The notes under the pieces are model-generated. The model was not told the origin of the DNA. It did not search any database and saw only the letters and a list, made by a program, of their open reading frames with translations. Both the position numbers and the translations under genes were made by a program. This document shows, in pieces, positions 42,401 through 54,400 of a stretch of 64,000 bases of DNA. Positions within the stretch are counted from its first letter, which is position 1. The number at the start of each line of letters is the position of its first letter. The DNA is taken from assembly GCA_963680875.1 (NCBI GenBank), contig OY804589.1:31164962-31228961 (forward strand), written 5' to 3'. The stretch is from Bathymodiolus brooksi (lineage: Eukaryota; Mollusca; Bivalvia; Mytilida; Modiolidae).

Positions 42401-45400
42401 CATCCTAAATTAGGAATTCTGATTTTCGTGTGTTGGGTACCAAATATTACAGCTTTAAATGCATAAAATAGCAGATTTTAAGCAACATTGGAGTTTAGAG
42501 TTTGATGCTTATTTAATTTTCTTAGAAAAAACATTGCTTAAAAATCTGTAGATCAACATTTCTTTGGTGTGGCCTTGCCATATTGTGTGTTTAATGTGAA
42601 TCAACACAATACACATAGCATATAAGAGTATATGTCCGATTCAGTTCAGTATGTGGAGCAAGTAATACACAATACATACAACATGGAGTTCAGTATCTAG
42701 AACAAGTTTATCATTGTATATATAGATAATAACCTTAGATTAGAATTTTGGGTGCTTGATGACAAATCAATAATTTTATCAATAATATTTTGCCATCACT
42801 TGGCGTCCGTCGTCTGTTAACTTTTCACATTTTAATCTTCTCCTCTGAAACCCCTTAGCCAAATGAACTGAAACTTGGAAGGAAGCACCTATGGAAGGTC
42901 CTCTATAAAGATTGCTCATTTTGTCCCGATTCGTTAACAAGCATGGCCGCCACAGGCAATTCTTGTTTCTGATTGGTCAATTTCTAAAAATCTTCTCCTC
43001 TGAAACCTCATAGCCAAATGAAACCAAACTTGGTAGGAAGCATCTATGGAAGGTCCTCTATAAAGATTGCTCATTTCGTCTCGATCTGTTAGCAAACATG
43101 GTCGCCACAGGCAATTCTTATTGCTGATTGGTTGATTTCTAAAAAAATCTTCTCCTCTAAAACAGAGTAGCCAAATAAACCGAACTTTGGTAGGAAGCAC
43201 CTATGGAAGGTTCTGTATAAAGTTTCCTCAAAACTGAATGAAAGGTGAGCTACACAGGCTCAACCCATTGAGCCTCTAGTTATTTTTTTAATGGATGAAA
43301 TTGGAATACCTTGAAATCTGTCTAAAACCAAACTTTAAAGAAAGTCACATTTTAGGAAATCTTTGATAATTTAACCTGTATAAACCGAACACCTCTCTAC
43401 TCCAAGCTCAAAAACTGGTCCCAATGAAGCACTGGTTTCACTGTTTCATGGCAAGGTGTACTTGATATAACCCTATGTGATACAGTTTATCAGTGACTTG
43501 CGGCAGGTCAGTGGTTTTCTCCAGGGGACGTCTTGTACTCCTGATCGTGATCCTATGGTAGTTCGATTTACAACTGCCTTTGCAATCAGTGCCTATCACA
43601 ACTAAAGCTCATTGCAAGGTGTTCTCAGTACAACATTGTGATAAAGTTTGTCAGTGACTTCTGGCAGATCAATGATTTTCTCCGGGTACATCCAGTTTCC
43701 TCCACTAATAAAACTGACCTCCACGATATACAAATGTAGCTGAAATATGGTTAAAAGTGGCATTAAAAATCATAAGCCTAAACCTAATCCATAAAAAATT
43801 GGTATGATGAAAAGAAGGTTACTAAAGTCAAAACATATGTTGTTATAATGTGACTATTAAAATATAAAACAGCAATGGCACCTCTCAAATCTGAGAAATA
43901 TAATCCAGCAATATAACCAAAGCTTGGAAAATAGGAGAATACGACCTTCTACAAATAAACAGAAGTGATATCTGTTCCTAGGCCAAAAAAAAACGTGTTT
44001 CTAATTTTTAGTGTGTTCACTAAAGTTTTTATTGTTATTTTTGTACAAGCACTGTTAAAATCAAATCCTTATCCTGTATAACCAGGGTCTGTCGTGGTCT
44101 TGATTGTATGGTAGTTGGATTTACAACTACCTGTATGTGTAATCACTGCCTATCACAACTAAAGTTGTGAGTTCGAACCCCATTCATGGCTGGGTGATAA
44201 AGTTGGTCAGTGACTTGCGACAGGTCGGTGGTTTTCTGTGGGTACTTCACCAATAAAACTGACCACCACGATATAAATGAAATATTGTTGAAAGTGGTGT
44301 TAAACACCATGAACCTATCCCTATACTTTTTCAAAATTGTTTGTGTAAACACAGGTATTTTTTCCTTGGTCTTACGAGTCATAAAACTTTATATATAAGG
44401 TTTGCACTCGTCAAAAATCATCATATCGAATCAAATCACTGTTGATGCTGGATACAGTGTTCTGATATAATAAAAATTTACAGTTGATAAAATATGGAAA
44501 TCTGTCTAAAAAAAATATGAACTAAAAAAAGCCATGTGCTTTTGAAGTAATAATTGGCATATCCTACCTCACAAATACCACCCGTTGTGAAATCCTGCTT
44601 CTTAAACAAACAGTTAATATGATGTATTTTGTTATATATTACAGAAAGAAAGAGATTTAGAACTTGCAGCACGTATTGGTCAGACACTTCTCACAAAGAA
44701 TCAGGAGTTAGTCGATAAAAATGAGAATTTGGAAGAACAACTGTCATCTGTTGTAGATAAGGTACAGTCATACCTGCTTTAGTGACCACCTCTATTTACC
44801 CTTTATTATGTCACTTTAATTTAGTTTCCCTTTAAAGTGCCTTTCATATTAATTATACCCCCACTCATAGAGTGGGGGCTATATTGCAATCACCTTGTCC
44901 GTTTGTCCATCCGTTCACACTTTCGTAACAGATATCTCAGCTTCTACTGGAAGAAATGATTTTATTTTTAATATATGGCTTTGGCATGGTGACTTGTACC
45001 GTGTCTCCCCTTTCCAGGTTTACCGCACATCTACTTCCTGTTTACAGTGCGACTTAGAATTTTTCATGTTTGCCGTAATAGCTGAAAACTTTCGTAACAG
45101 TTATCTCAGCTTCTACTGGAAGAAATTATTTTATATTTGATATATGGCTTTGGCATGGTGACTTGTAACCGTGTCTCCCCTTTCCAGGTTTACCGCACAT
45201 CTACTTCCTGTTTACCGTGCGACTTACAAATGAACGAGTGGGGGTATTCTTAACACGACATAGCGTGCAACATCTTTTTTAATCTGTATTAAGTGACCAC
45301 CTAAATTATGTGACCCTATTTCAAGACGTTCAGATAAGATTTGATTGTATATCATATACAGTGAAGCCTGTCTTTTATGAATCTCTGTTAGACCAGCTTT

Positions 45401-48400
45401 TTATGTTCAGAAAAGGGTTAGGGTGTTTAACTTTCTTCGGTCTTTTTACTGAGTTCTTCTACATATAATTCCAATTCTTTTTTAGTATCAGCTAAAAAAA
45501 ACAGAATAAAGATTAACAAATGATATCCAGTTTTAAAACCTGGTTACAAATTATGTTGCAGAGGCCCTGTACTCCATGAAATAATGATTTGGAGACTAGA
45601 ATCTCACCTGGTTATTTATGCAATATTTCAGTTCAACCAAGTTGGTAGTTTCCGAGAAAAAGCTTTTCGTTCATAATCCTATAGGTTTCTATGCTTAACA
45701 ATGTCCTTATTCCAAGAGGGAATTCAGAGGTAAAGAAATAGGACCTAGTTTCTCAATTGCTGTGTACAAACCCACAGAAAGGATTATCTGCTACGTGTGT
45801 GTGGGGTTAGAGTTATGGTGTTAAATGCCACTTTCAACAATACTTCAGTTATATCGTGGCAGTCAATTTTATTGTTGCAGGAAACCGGAGAAAACCACTG
45901 ACCCGCCACAAGTCATGCACAAACTTGATCACATAATGTTGTATCGAGAATACCTTGCCTGAGCAGGATTCAAACTCAAACCACCATACAATCACGACCA
46001 CGACGGCCCCTTTGTTTGGAATAGAAAGGTGTCTATCTCACAGGTGATGCACTGCTGTAATCTGACAATGAAAAACAAGATCCTTTTTTAAACATCTTAT
46101 TTGTGTAAAATCTATGTAATAAACAATTATAACTAATCTTGTACCCTGAATATCACATATTAATCACTCATAGACAAACGAGGGGTTGTTGTGGTCGTGA
46201 TCGTATGGTAGTTGGATTTACAACTACCTATGCAATCAGTGCCTATCACCACTAACATTGTGAGTTCGAATCCTGCTCAAGCGGGTACACTCGATACTAC
46301 ATTATGTGAAACAGTTTGTCAGTGACTTGCAGCAGGTCCAGACATGGGGTAATCGTAATCAGTTGTAATCGATTACATTTTTTCATGTAATCGGATGTAA
46401 TCTGTAATCAGACTTTTTTTTTATTACATGTAATCGTAATGTAATCGATTGCATTCATTTTGACCCTGTAATCATGATTACTTTCCGATTACATTTAGAT
46501 TTCTTTTCATCATTTTGCCTTAACGGAAGCATGTATCTCCTTAGATATTTAATGTATGATTTATGTAAATGAATTTTCTTCATGAAATTTATTAAACAAA
46601 TAATGTAGAATGGTTTACTAGAAAAAAATATAAAGTTTATTGACATCTAAATAAAAACATATGTAATGAAATTCAATTGTTAAAAACTCCACAAAAATGT
46701 CTATTAAATTGCAATCAAAACTATCACAGCTACAAAAAAATATATTAAGCATTAATTATGGCTTCAAAGAGTTGATATCAAAACAAATAATATCTCAATT
46801 TCAATTTCTTTAGGGTTTCAATATTTCAGTGAAAACAGTTTGTCTGCTTGTGTAAAATACAACAAGCTCTAACATTTATAAATTATCTGACACAACTTTC
46901 AAGATTTCATTTATGACATTGCTTCTTTGAAAGACTTCTGAAGACTATCACTATGTCCTCAGTGTTATCTCATTTCATCACACCTCTTGATTCTTGTGGA
47001 AATGTAAAAGCTTCCTGTAAGCATTGTACAGCATTGATATCTGGTTCAGTAAAGACCACATCCAACTTTGTCACTCACATGAAGGTACATTGTAGGTCAT
47101 AATTATATATTTTGTTTCTGTTGATGAAAGTCATTCTGATTCCCATAAGATTAAGAAATATTTTATATAAACCAAAATATAGATATCTCATGAAGATTTT
47201 TTATACAAGTTTAAAAAGAGATATGAATATCAATAAAGAAATTATATAAAAAGCAATATGTTAATAATGATTTATAATTTTCAGAAACATTTATTATTTG
47301 TGGTTAAATAACAAAATATTTTCAATCATACATATTACAAATTAACTGATAAATAACCAGTTGTAATATTTGTAAAATTTTAGATTAAAAGAAAAAGAAA
47401 ATTCCAGTGGGGCTTGCATCTGATATTCAGAGATAAAGGATATTTCTGCTTTTAATTTTGGTCCTGAGTTTCCTTTTAATATTGGATTGTATGATAAATG
47501 TTTTTTTTTATTATTTGTGGGTTACTATGCAACTTGTAATGGATATTTTATTAAACCTAGGATTTTGTTTTCATATTTAAACTGATAAATTATGCATACA
47601 TGTATTTTTAAGCAAGTTTTTAGAATCGGAATGACTTTTTTTTTTTTTTTATCTTCTGAATTATATATCTATGACACACATTGAAATGGTGTGAGATTTA
47701 GCAATGGTGAATGTTACATAATTTGGTGTCATAAATAAGGTGTCTTTCCAGTTATCCAACTTTCATTTTCTTACCTGTAGGATTGTTTATTTAACATTGA
47801 TTATGTGTTTTTTGACCTAAATACCTGATAATTTGTTCCTTAAACCTTATTTATTGATGAAAAGATTGCTAATCCTGCAACAAACATGACGATCATCAAT
47901 AACATTTCCCAAGCTTGCCTCTGTTATTTCTCAATAATTTAATTAAACAGTGATCAATTAAATTCTGAAATTGAACTAAGTCCTCTTTTTAAGGATTTAC
48001 CCTATTCTATTCTAGAGAAAGATGTGATCGACTCATAAAGAAAAATAAAGAAATATCTTATCCAATTAAATTTTGAAATCAGTCAAAAATAGTAATAATA
48101 ATTTGTATTCTTTTTCATTTTAAATGAAATATATGGAAATAAATATTAACTGTTGTACATAGACATGTGGTATATTGTCCTGGTCCAAATTTTTGTCCAC
48201 TTATTCACCTGTTACACAAACCAAGCTTCAATTAAGTGTCATTTAAAGTTTGTTCTTGATTACCTTTGATCTCATTTATCCCACTTATTTTTTACCTGTA
48301 CTATCTATTTTTCAAAAAGTTGGATAAATGGGAATGAACCATAAATAAGACCTTAATTACAAGTTTTATCTATGGCACAGGTTAACTGATAGTTTATTAT

Positions 48401-51400
48401 CCACAACAGAGCTCCAGATAATTTTCAAGTCCAAAGGGTAATTACCCCCTACTTTTGAAAATGATGCATATTTGCATATTTCCTTAGCACTGTTGTACTC
48501 TCTACTTCAGAAAAGATTGCTTACATGTACACTTTTAAAATTATGTTGGACACAAGTGTTATTCAATAAACACAGGATGCAAGTGAAATGTATATCTCTG
48601 TTTAATTTGACACGATTGTGTCATGTTTATTAATAAAATGTTGTAAATATTTTGTTTTTTGCTCGTCGACTTCGGCAGTTTTCACAGCCGTGTTGATAAT
48701 GTCATCAATGATTCCTTTAACTATACTGTCACTAGACACAGATGAAACTGTCAGGAACTTTTAAAAAAGTATATAATTTTCCGTAGCGCGCTTATTCATG
48801 TTCTTGCTCATTTTCAACAAACAACGTGTTCCCAAATTCACTTTCGTTTTAGTTCTTAACTAAACCGCATTTATTTGTAATATTGACCGCGATTGGATGA
48901 TTTATCCTAAACATCCAATCAGATCTCTTTTGACATCGATGCTTAGAAAGGCAAACATTCGGTACCCCTCGGATGTATACACTTTCTCTTTCGAAAAGTA
49001 GAAAGAGAAGTAATTACGGGGAATTTCTCAAAGTCAAAAATGTATTGTTTATGTACACGATGTATTATCGTCAACAGCGTACAAGTACGCTCCGAATTTG
49101 GAAAGTTTGCTTACACAGCAATATGTATGCGTAAATATACACTCTGATCTGATAATACATGCGTTTTTACTCGTTTTCATAGTGTAAAAAACGCAAATAC
49201 GCAGCTTATCTGGAGCTCTGCACAATAAACTTTTGACAGGATAATATGATGAAATATATTATATGTCTGTTATAATATCTACAAGTGTGGACATAGAAAT
49301 GTGCTGTCCAAAAGGCAAGTGTGGATGTCAATATTTCATATTATTAACTTTAAAAAAAAAATTCATGGACACAGGGGTCCTGGATTTTTTTAATAAAAAA
49401 CTAATCCTGGATTATTATTTTTGCTTAAAGTCTGGTCTTGTGTTTTTATTTCAAATTTTCATCATAGCCCCCCCTCCCCCTCCCAAGGGATATAAAATTG
49501 TATCATTAGATTAATAATAAATTAATAAATAATAAATTCAGATATTCTATTTAAAATAAATCTCATTTACAAAACCACTGATATTTGTTCAATTTTTAAT
49601 GCTGATTTAAGCTTTAGTCGCAACAAGATAAGAGGTTTTTGGGATTAGTCCACTTTCAATAATATTTCAGTTATAACGGAGGAATGTAAAATTTTGTTAG
49701 CTATATCAAGGCAATGAAACAAAAAGAAATCAAAGCACCAATTATATATATTACTGTACACATACCAACAAGCGTACAAAGAAACAGAAATTTGAAACAA
49801 AAAGAAGTAACATAGCAAACTTGAATATACATTGGTTGTCATGACATCAAATGTAATCAGTAATGTAATCGATTACATTTACAAAGTAATTGTAATGTAA
49901 TCAATTACATTTGAAAATTGATGTAATCGTAATGTAATGTAATCATGAAAATTGCAAAGTAATTGTAATGTAATCGATTACATTTGCTGCAGGTCAGTGG
50001 TGTTCTCTGGGTACTGTGGTTTCCTTCACCAACAAAACTGACTGCTTCGATTTAGCTGAAATATGGTGTTAAACACCATTTGTGAACAAAAATATTGCCA
50101 ACTTGAACTACTGTTGATCAACCTCTACCATATTTCTTGGAATATACAGTATGTGACCAAAAGTACTGGCGCATGTAAAAAAATCCCTATGTAATCAACC
50201 AAAACCATATTTTTTCAAAAAAATATTGTGAAGTCATTTCTGGATAGATTTTAACAAATTTTACACTAAGACGTTTGGAATTGTCCATATTTTGATTGTT
50301 TATTTACTCATTATGTTGTTTTGGGTGATTTTTATTTGTACATAATTTAAACACAACAAATAAAAATTGACTTTGATTTTCCTATATATTTCAACTAAAC
50401 ATAAATCCTAAAAATGAACAATCATGTTTAAATTATGTACAAATAAAAACCACTCGTATAAACATAATGAGCAAATAAACTAACAAAATATAGACAATTC
50501 CGAATGTCTTGGTGTAAAATTTGTTAAAATCTATCCAGAAATGACATCACAATAATTTTTTGAAAAAATATGGTTTTGGTTGATTATATAGGGATTTTTT
50601 TTTCATGCGCCAATACTTTTGGCCACATACTGTATGTACATGACGAGTAAAATAATCTTAACATATTGTTAAAAAAAATATTTTTTAATTACCTCAATTT
50701 TATTACAGGTCAAACAATTAAAACATGAGGTTATACTGAAAGATGGTCTTCTTCAAGCTTTTACAGACTATGAAGGGGGGATAACTCCAAGTGACGAATC
50801 CAGGTAGGCTCTATTGAAAATTGTTATTTTTTCCTGGCTGAAACAAGGGACTTCATAAGGCATTATATAACCAAAGACTGGATAAAAAATACATGTAGTT
50901 GTTGATAGTTCTCTCTGGTTTAGAATTTTTTTAAATGTTAAAATTAGTTTGTTGTATGGACGTATTGTTGAACCTAGGGGGCTCAGTGTAAGGTGTGTGA
51001 GTTTTGGTTATCAAACTCATTCTAACTTGGTAGCAGTCTACACCATTGTCAGCATGGTTGGTCTAAGGCACTGGTTCTATCCAAAGGATAAATGTTTATT
51101 ATGACAAAATTTATATAGGTTCTTAAACAAAATAATTTATTATGTTCAAGTGTAATAATATATTCAAGTACAACAATAATATAACTTCCCCGAGAGCGAT
51201 AATAATGAATATGAGGTCCCCCCTATGGAATTATTGGTCGTCGTAAAGTCATAGTAAAATCGTAGTAAAACGTCTAGGTCAGGTCGAAGTATGTGTAAAT
51301 AAAGTGAAAACGTACTGGTAATGTACAGATATCCTGGTTACAGATTTAACAATGTCTCTCTTGGTCTAATATGGTAGTGGCTTGGTCTAAATGAGTCTGC

Positions 51401-54400
51401 TCTGTCTATGATTGATGGGGGTCGCTCCTGTGGAGTGTAGACGATGCCCTTTTATATATACGCAGACTCCACACTTTCGGTTGTGGCGTGAATTGTCGTT
51501 GATTGGTCCGTTTTTACGGAAGTTCCCACGGTTATTATAACCGTTAACGGGGCTGCAAACAGGGCCACATAAAGTGTGAGGTAACACACATGCGCACTAT
51601 AAATTACACACAGAATTCATGGCGGAAAGTATAAACATAGTTTGTCATGTCAAGATGAAAGGGAAAATGGGCTTAATAAAGCTTACCCTTATGGAAAACA
51701 AGTCCAAGTACAATATTTAAACCTAGCGTGAATGAATGAAATAGGTATTAAGAGAATGTGACACAAGGTTTATAAGGAGAACAAAACATTAGGAAGTTGT
51801 CGTAGGCCCCCCCCTTTTGGTCAAGCAATGAGAACGAACTCTGTCCTAACTACATATTTCCCATATAAAATAACAACAATTTACATACAATAAATATTTG
51901 CGATCACGATACCTGAAACAAGAATAGTGTTCATTCAATCACATCACAGTCGCGACAGTTACTCAAGGCACCGGAATACGGCACAGTAACAACAACAACA
52001 AGAACAAAGTGAAAATGTGCCAGAGTAACAAGAATGAATAAAAGTGTCATATTTACATACATACAAACAATATTATCTCCTATGCCTTACACCCTATTCA
52101 TTACAGTATCATTTCATAAATGTTTTATGTATCAGGGAGAGTGGAGAAACAATAAATACAGAGTAAAATGGGTAATGAAGGGCCAGTAATACATTTTTAT
52201 TAATTGCTGCATGTGTGGGTGCAATGTATTGAAAACTATTGTATTCTTTGAAGCTCGAGCCACCCTTAACAAAATGGTAGTTTGTTCAAACCCAACCCAT
52301 AGGTAGGTACGTAAGGAAGTTTTTTTTCTTTTAAAATGTGGATAAATATACCTTATTGCTATTGAACTTGGAAGTATCCAGAATTTCAAAAAATAATTTG
52401 GGGGGGGGGGGGGGGGGGGGGATGAATTCAAGTAGGTATATTTCTTTTCTGGTAGATCGTGTTGAAGCAAACAAACAATTTATAGTGAATGATTCTTACT
52501 GTATTTGTTGGGGTTATTTTATTTAACGCCATTTTCAGCAATATTTCAGTTATATCGTGGTGGGAGGAAACCAGGGAACCTGTCGCAAGTCACTGAAAAC
52601 TTTATCACACAATGTTGTATCGTGTACACCTTCCCATTAGCGGGATTCGAACTCACAACGTTAGTGGCGATGTGCACTGATTGCACAGGTAGTTGTAAAT
52701 CTAACTACCATATGATCATGACGACCCGGTACTGTATTTGTAATATTTACTATTATCCAATATCGCTATATATTTGTAGTGAGGATACGGTACAGTCACA
52801 AGGAGTAAAGTCTTTAAAGAAGAAAGTAGAATGTCTAGAGGAGGAAAACATCAAACTAAAACTTGAGGTAGGAAGATACAATTTTATATGACTAGTTTAG
52901 GTTTAGGCTTATGGTGTTTAATGCCACTTTCAACAATATTTCAGGTATTTCATGGCGGTCAGTTTTATTGGTTGAGGAAAGTAGAGAAAACCACAAACTT
53001 TATCACATAATGTTGTATCGAGTACACAGGGGTTAACAAATCCACTAGCCCAACGCCCGGGGCTAGTAATTTCCACATTTGGGCTAGCTGAAATAATCAG
53101 CTGTATGCCCGACGGGCTAGTAAAAAAATATATCGGATATTCATTATTGACAAACTTGTCAATATTCGTGTATCTACTTACCTGTATATTCATATATGTT
53201 ATATGTTGTTTAATCAGCAGCAATGTTTTATTTATTCAACCGCTAGCTTTTTATCGAAATTGAGAGCAAAGAAGGTAGAAAAACTGGGTAACTCATCATA
53301 AATCAGCTTCAATAAATGACGGCTTAGCGGAAATTTCGAAAATCAAATATTGGATTCCAGAACCGTGAACGAATATTTTCGGTTTTGCCGATAGTAAAAA
53401 AAAAAAAAAAAAAAACAGTTAATGCCGACCGACCCTAGATTTTTTTGACATGTGACCGTAAACACATATTTTTTTTTGGCCTTTCAGTGACCTGAACTGT
53501 GGAAAATAAGTGAAAATAAAACACAATACCAGATCTGAAAAGAAAGATAGTTAAACTAATGTACATTGTACATGTCGTACAAGGGTTCAAGTCTGCAAGT
53601 CGGATTCATGAAATCATGGTATTGACCAGGACTAGTGGTTCATAGATTCGGGCTAGTAATATTTGGGAGTATGCTAGCCCTGGGCTAGTGAGGTGGTCCA
53701 AGATTTTTTAACCCCTGAGTACACCTCGCCTGAGTGGGACACAATGTTAGTGGTGATGGGCAATGATTGCATAGGTAGTTGTAATTCTACCAAGTGTACT
53801 ATATTTGACTACTGTGTATTGGTACCACCTTGTGTAAGTTTGTGTGACCTGTTGTTAAGCAGCCTCAGTGTTGTAGTTAAGTTTGAAGCAGATAATTTCC
53901 AGTGATTTGGAACAAATGGAATCAAATCAAATTGGTTTAGACCTTATTCTATTTTAGTCGGGGTTTCTCATAGGAGGATGATTGATAATTTATATAAGTA
54001 AAGAATAAAACCATGACATAAAAATAAGACCCTAAAAAGTAGAGAATTTTTGGACCAGATAATGTTCATCAAGGTTCATTTAATTCCCATAGAATATTTC
54101 GGCCAAAAGTCTTCCTTCTTCACAGTGAAAAAGTTTCAATACAATTACAGTGGAGCCTGTCTAATCTGACACACCAATGCAAGGGACCAGGGAAATGTGT
54201 CGGATTGTACAGGATTTCGGAATACTCGGGTTTAATTTAGTTACCAGAAATCTTTGGGACCATAAAGTTTTGTTGGATATCACAGGATGTCAGAAAACTC
54301 AGGTGTCCGATTGCACAAGTTCCACTGTACAATAAAGTTACAATACAATACAATTTTTTCACCATGAAGAAAGGCCACTGGCCAAAACATTGGTGTAACT

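Larger units (their letters stand above)
46339..49987. mobile_element. hAT-like transposon, 3.65 kb, inserted in a SINE
   Basis: Starts 'cagacatggggtaatcgtaa' and is edged on both sides by clusters of the palindromic word 'taatcgattaca' (about 46360-46460 and 49850-49985). The flanks 'agcaggtc' and 'tgcaggtc' look like an 8-base target duplication with one change, and removing the insert rejoins SINE sequence. Eight-base duplication, a CAG start and a BED zinc-finger exon inside (46953-47102) all fit the hAT superfamily. The right terminal inverted repeat is incomplete, and no DDE/RNase-H transposase frame survives. Coding remains are limited to the finger; the middle (47.1-49.8 kb) is AT-rich and open to other insertions. 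Confidence 0.75.

Noticed and set aside
46455..46646. Minus-strand frame inside the hAT-like element as transposase
   Set aside because: Low-complexity text with no catalytic motif.
52132..52470. Minus-strand frame of 112 codons
   Set aside because: It crosses the poly-G tract, which gives a polyproline run, and has no recognisable domain.
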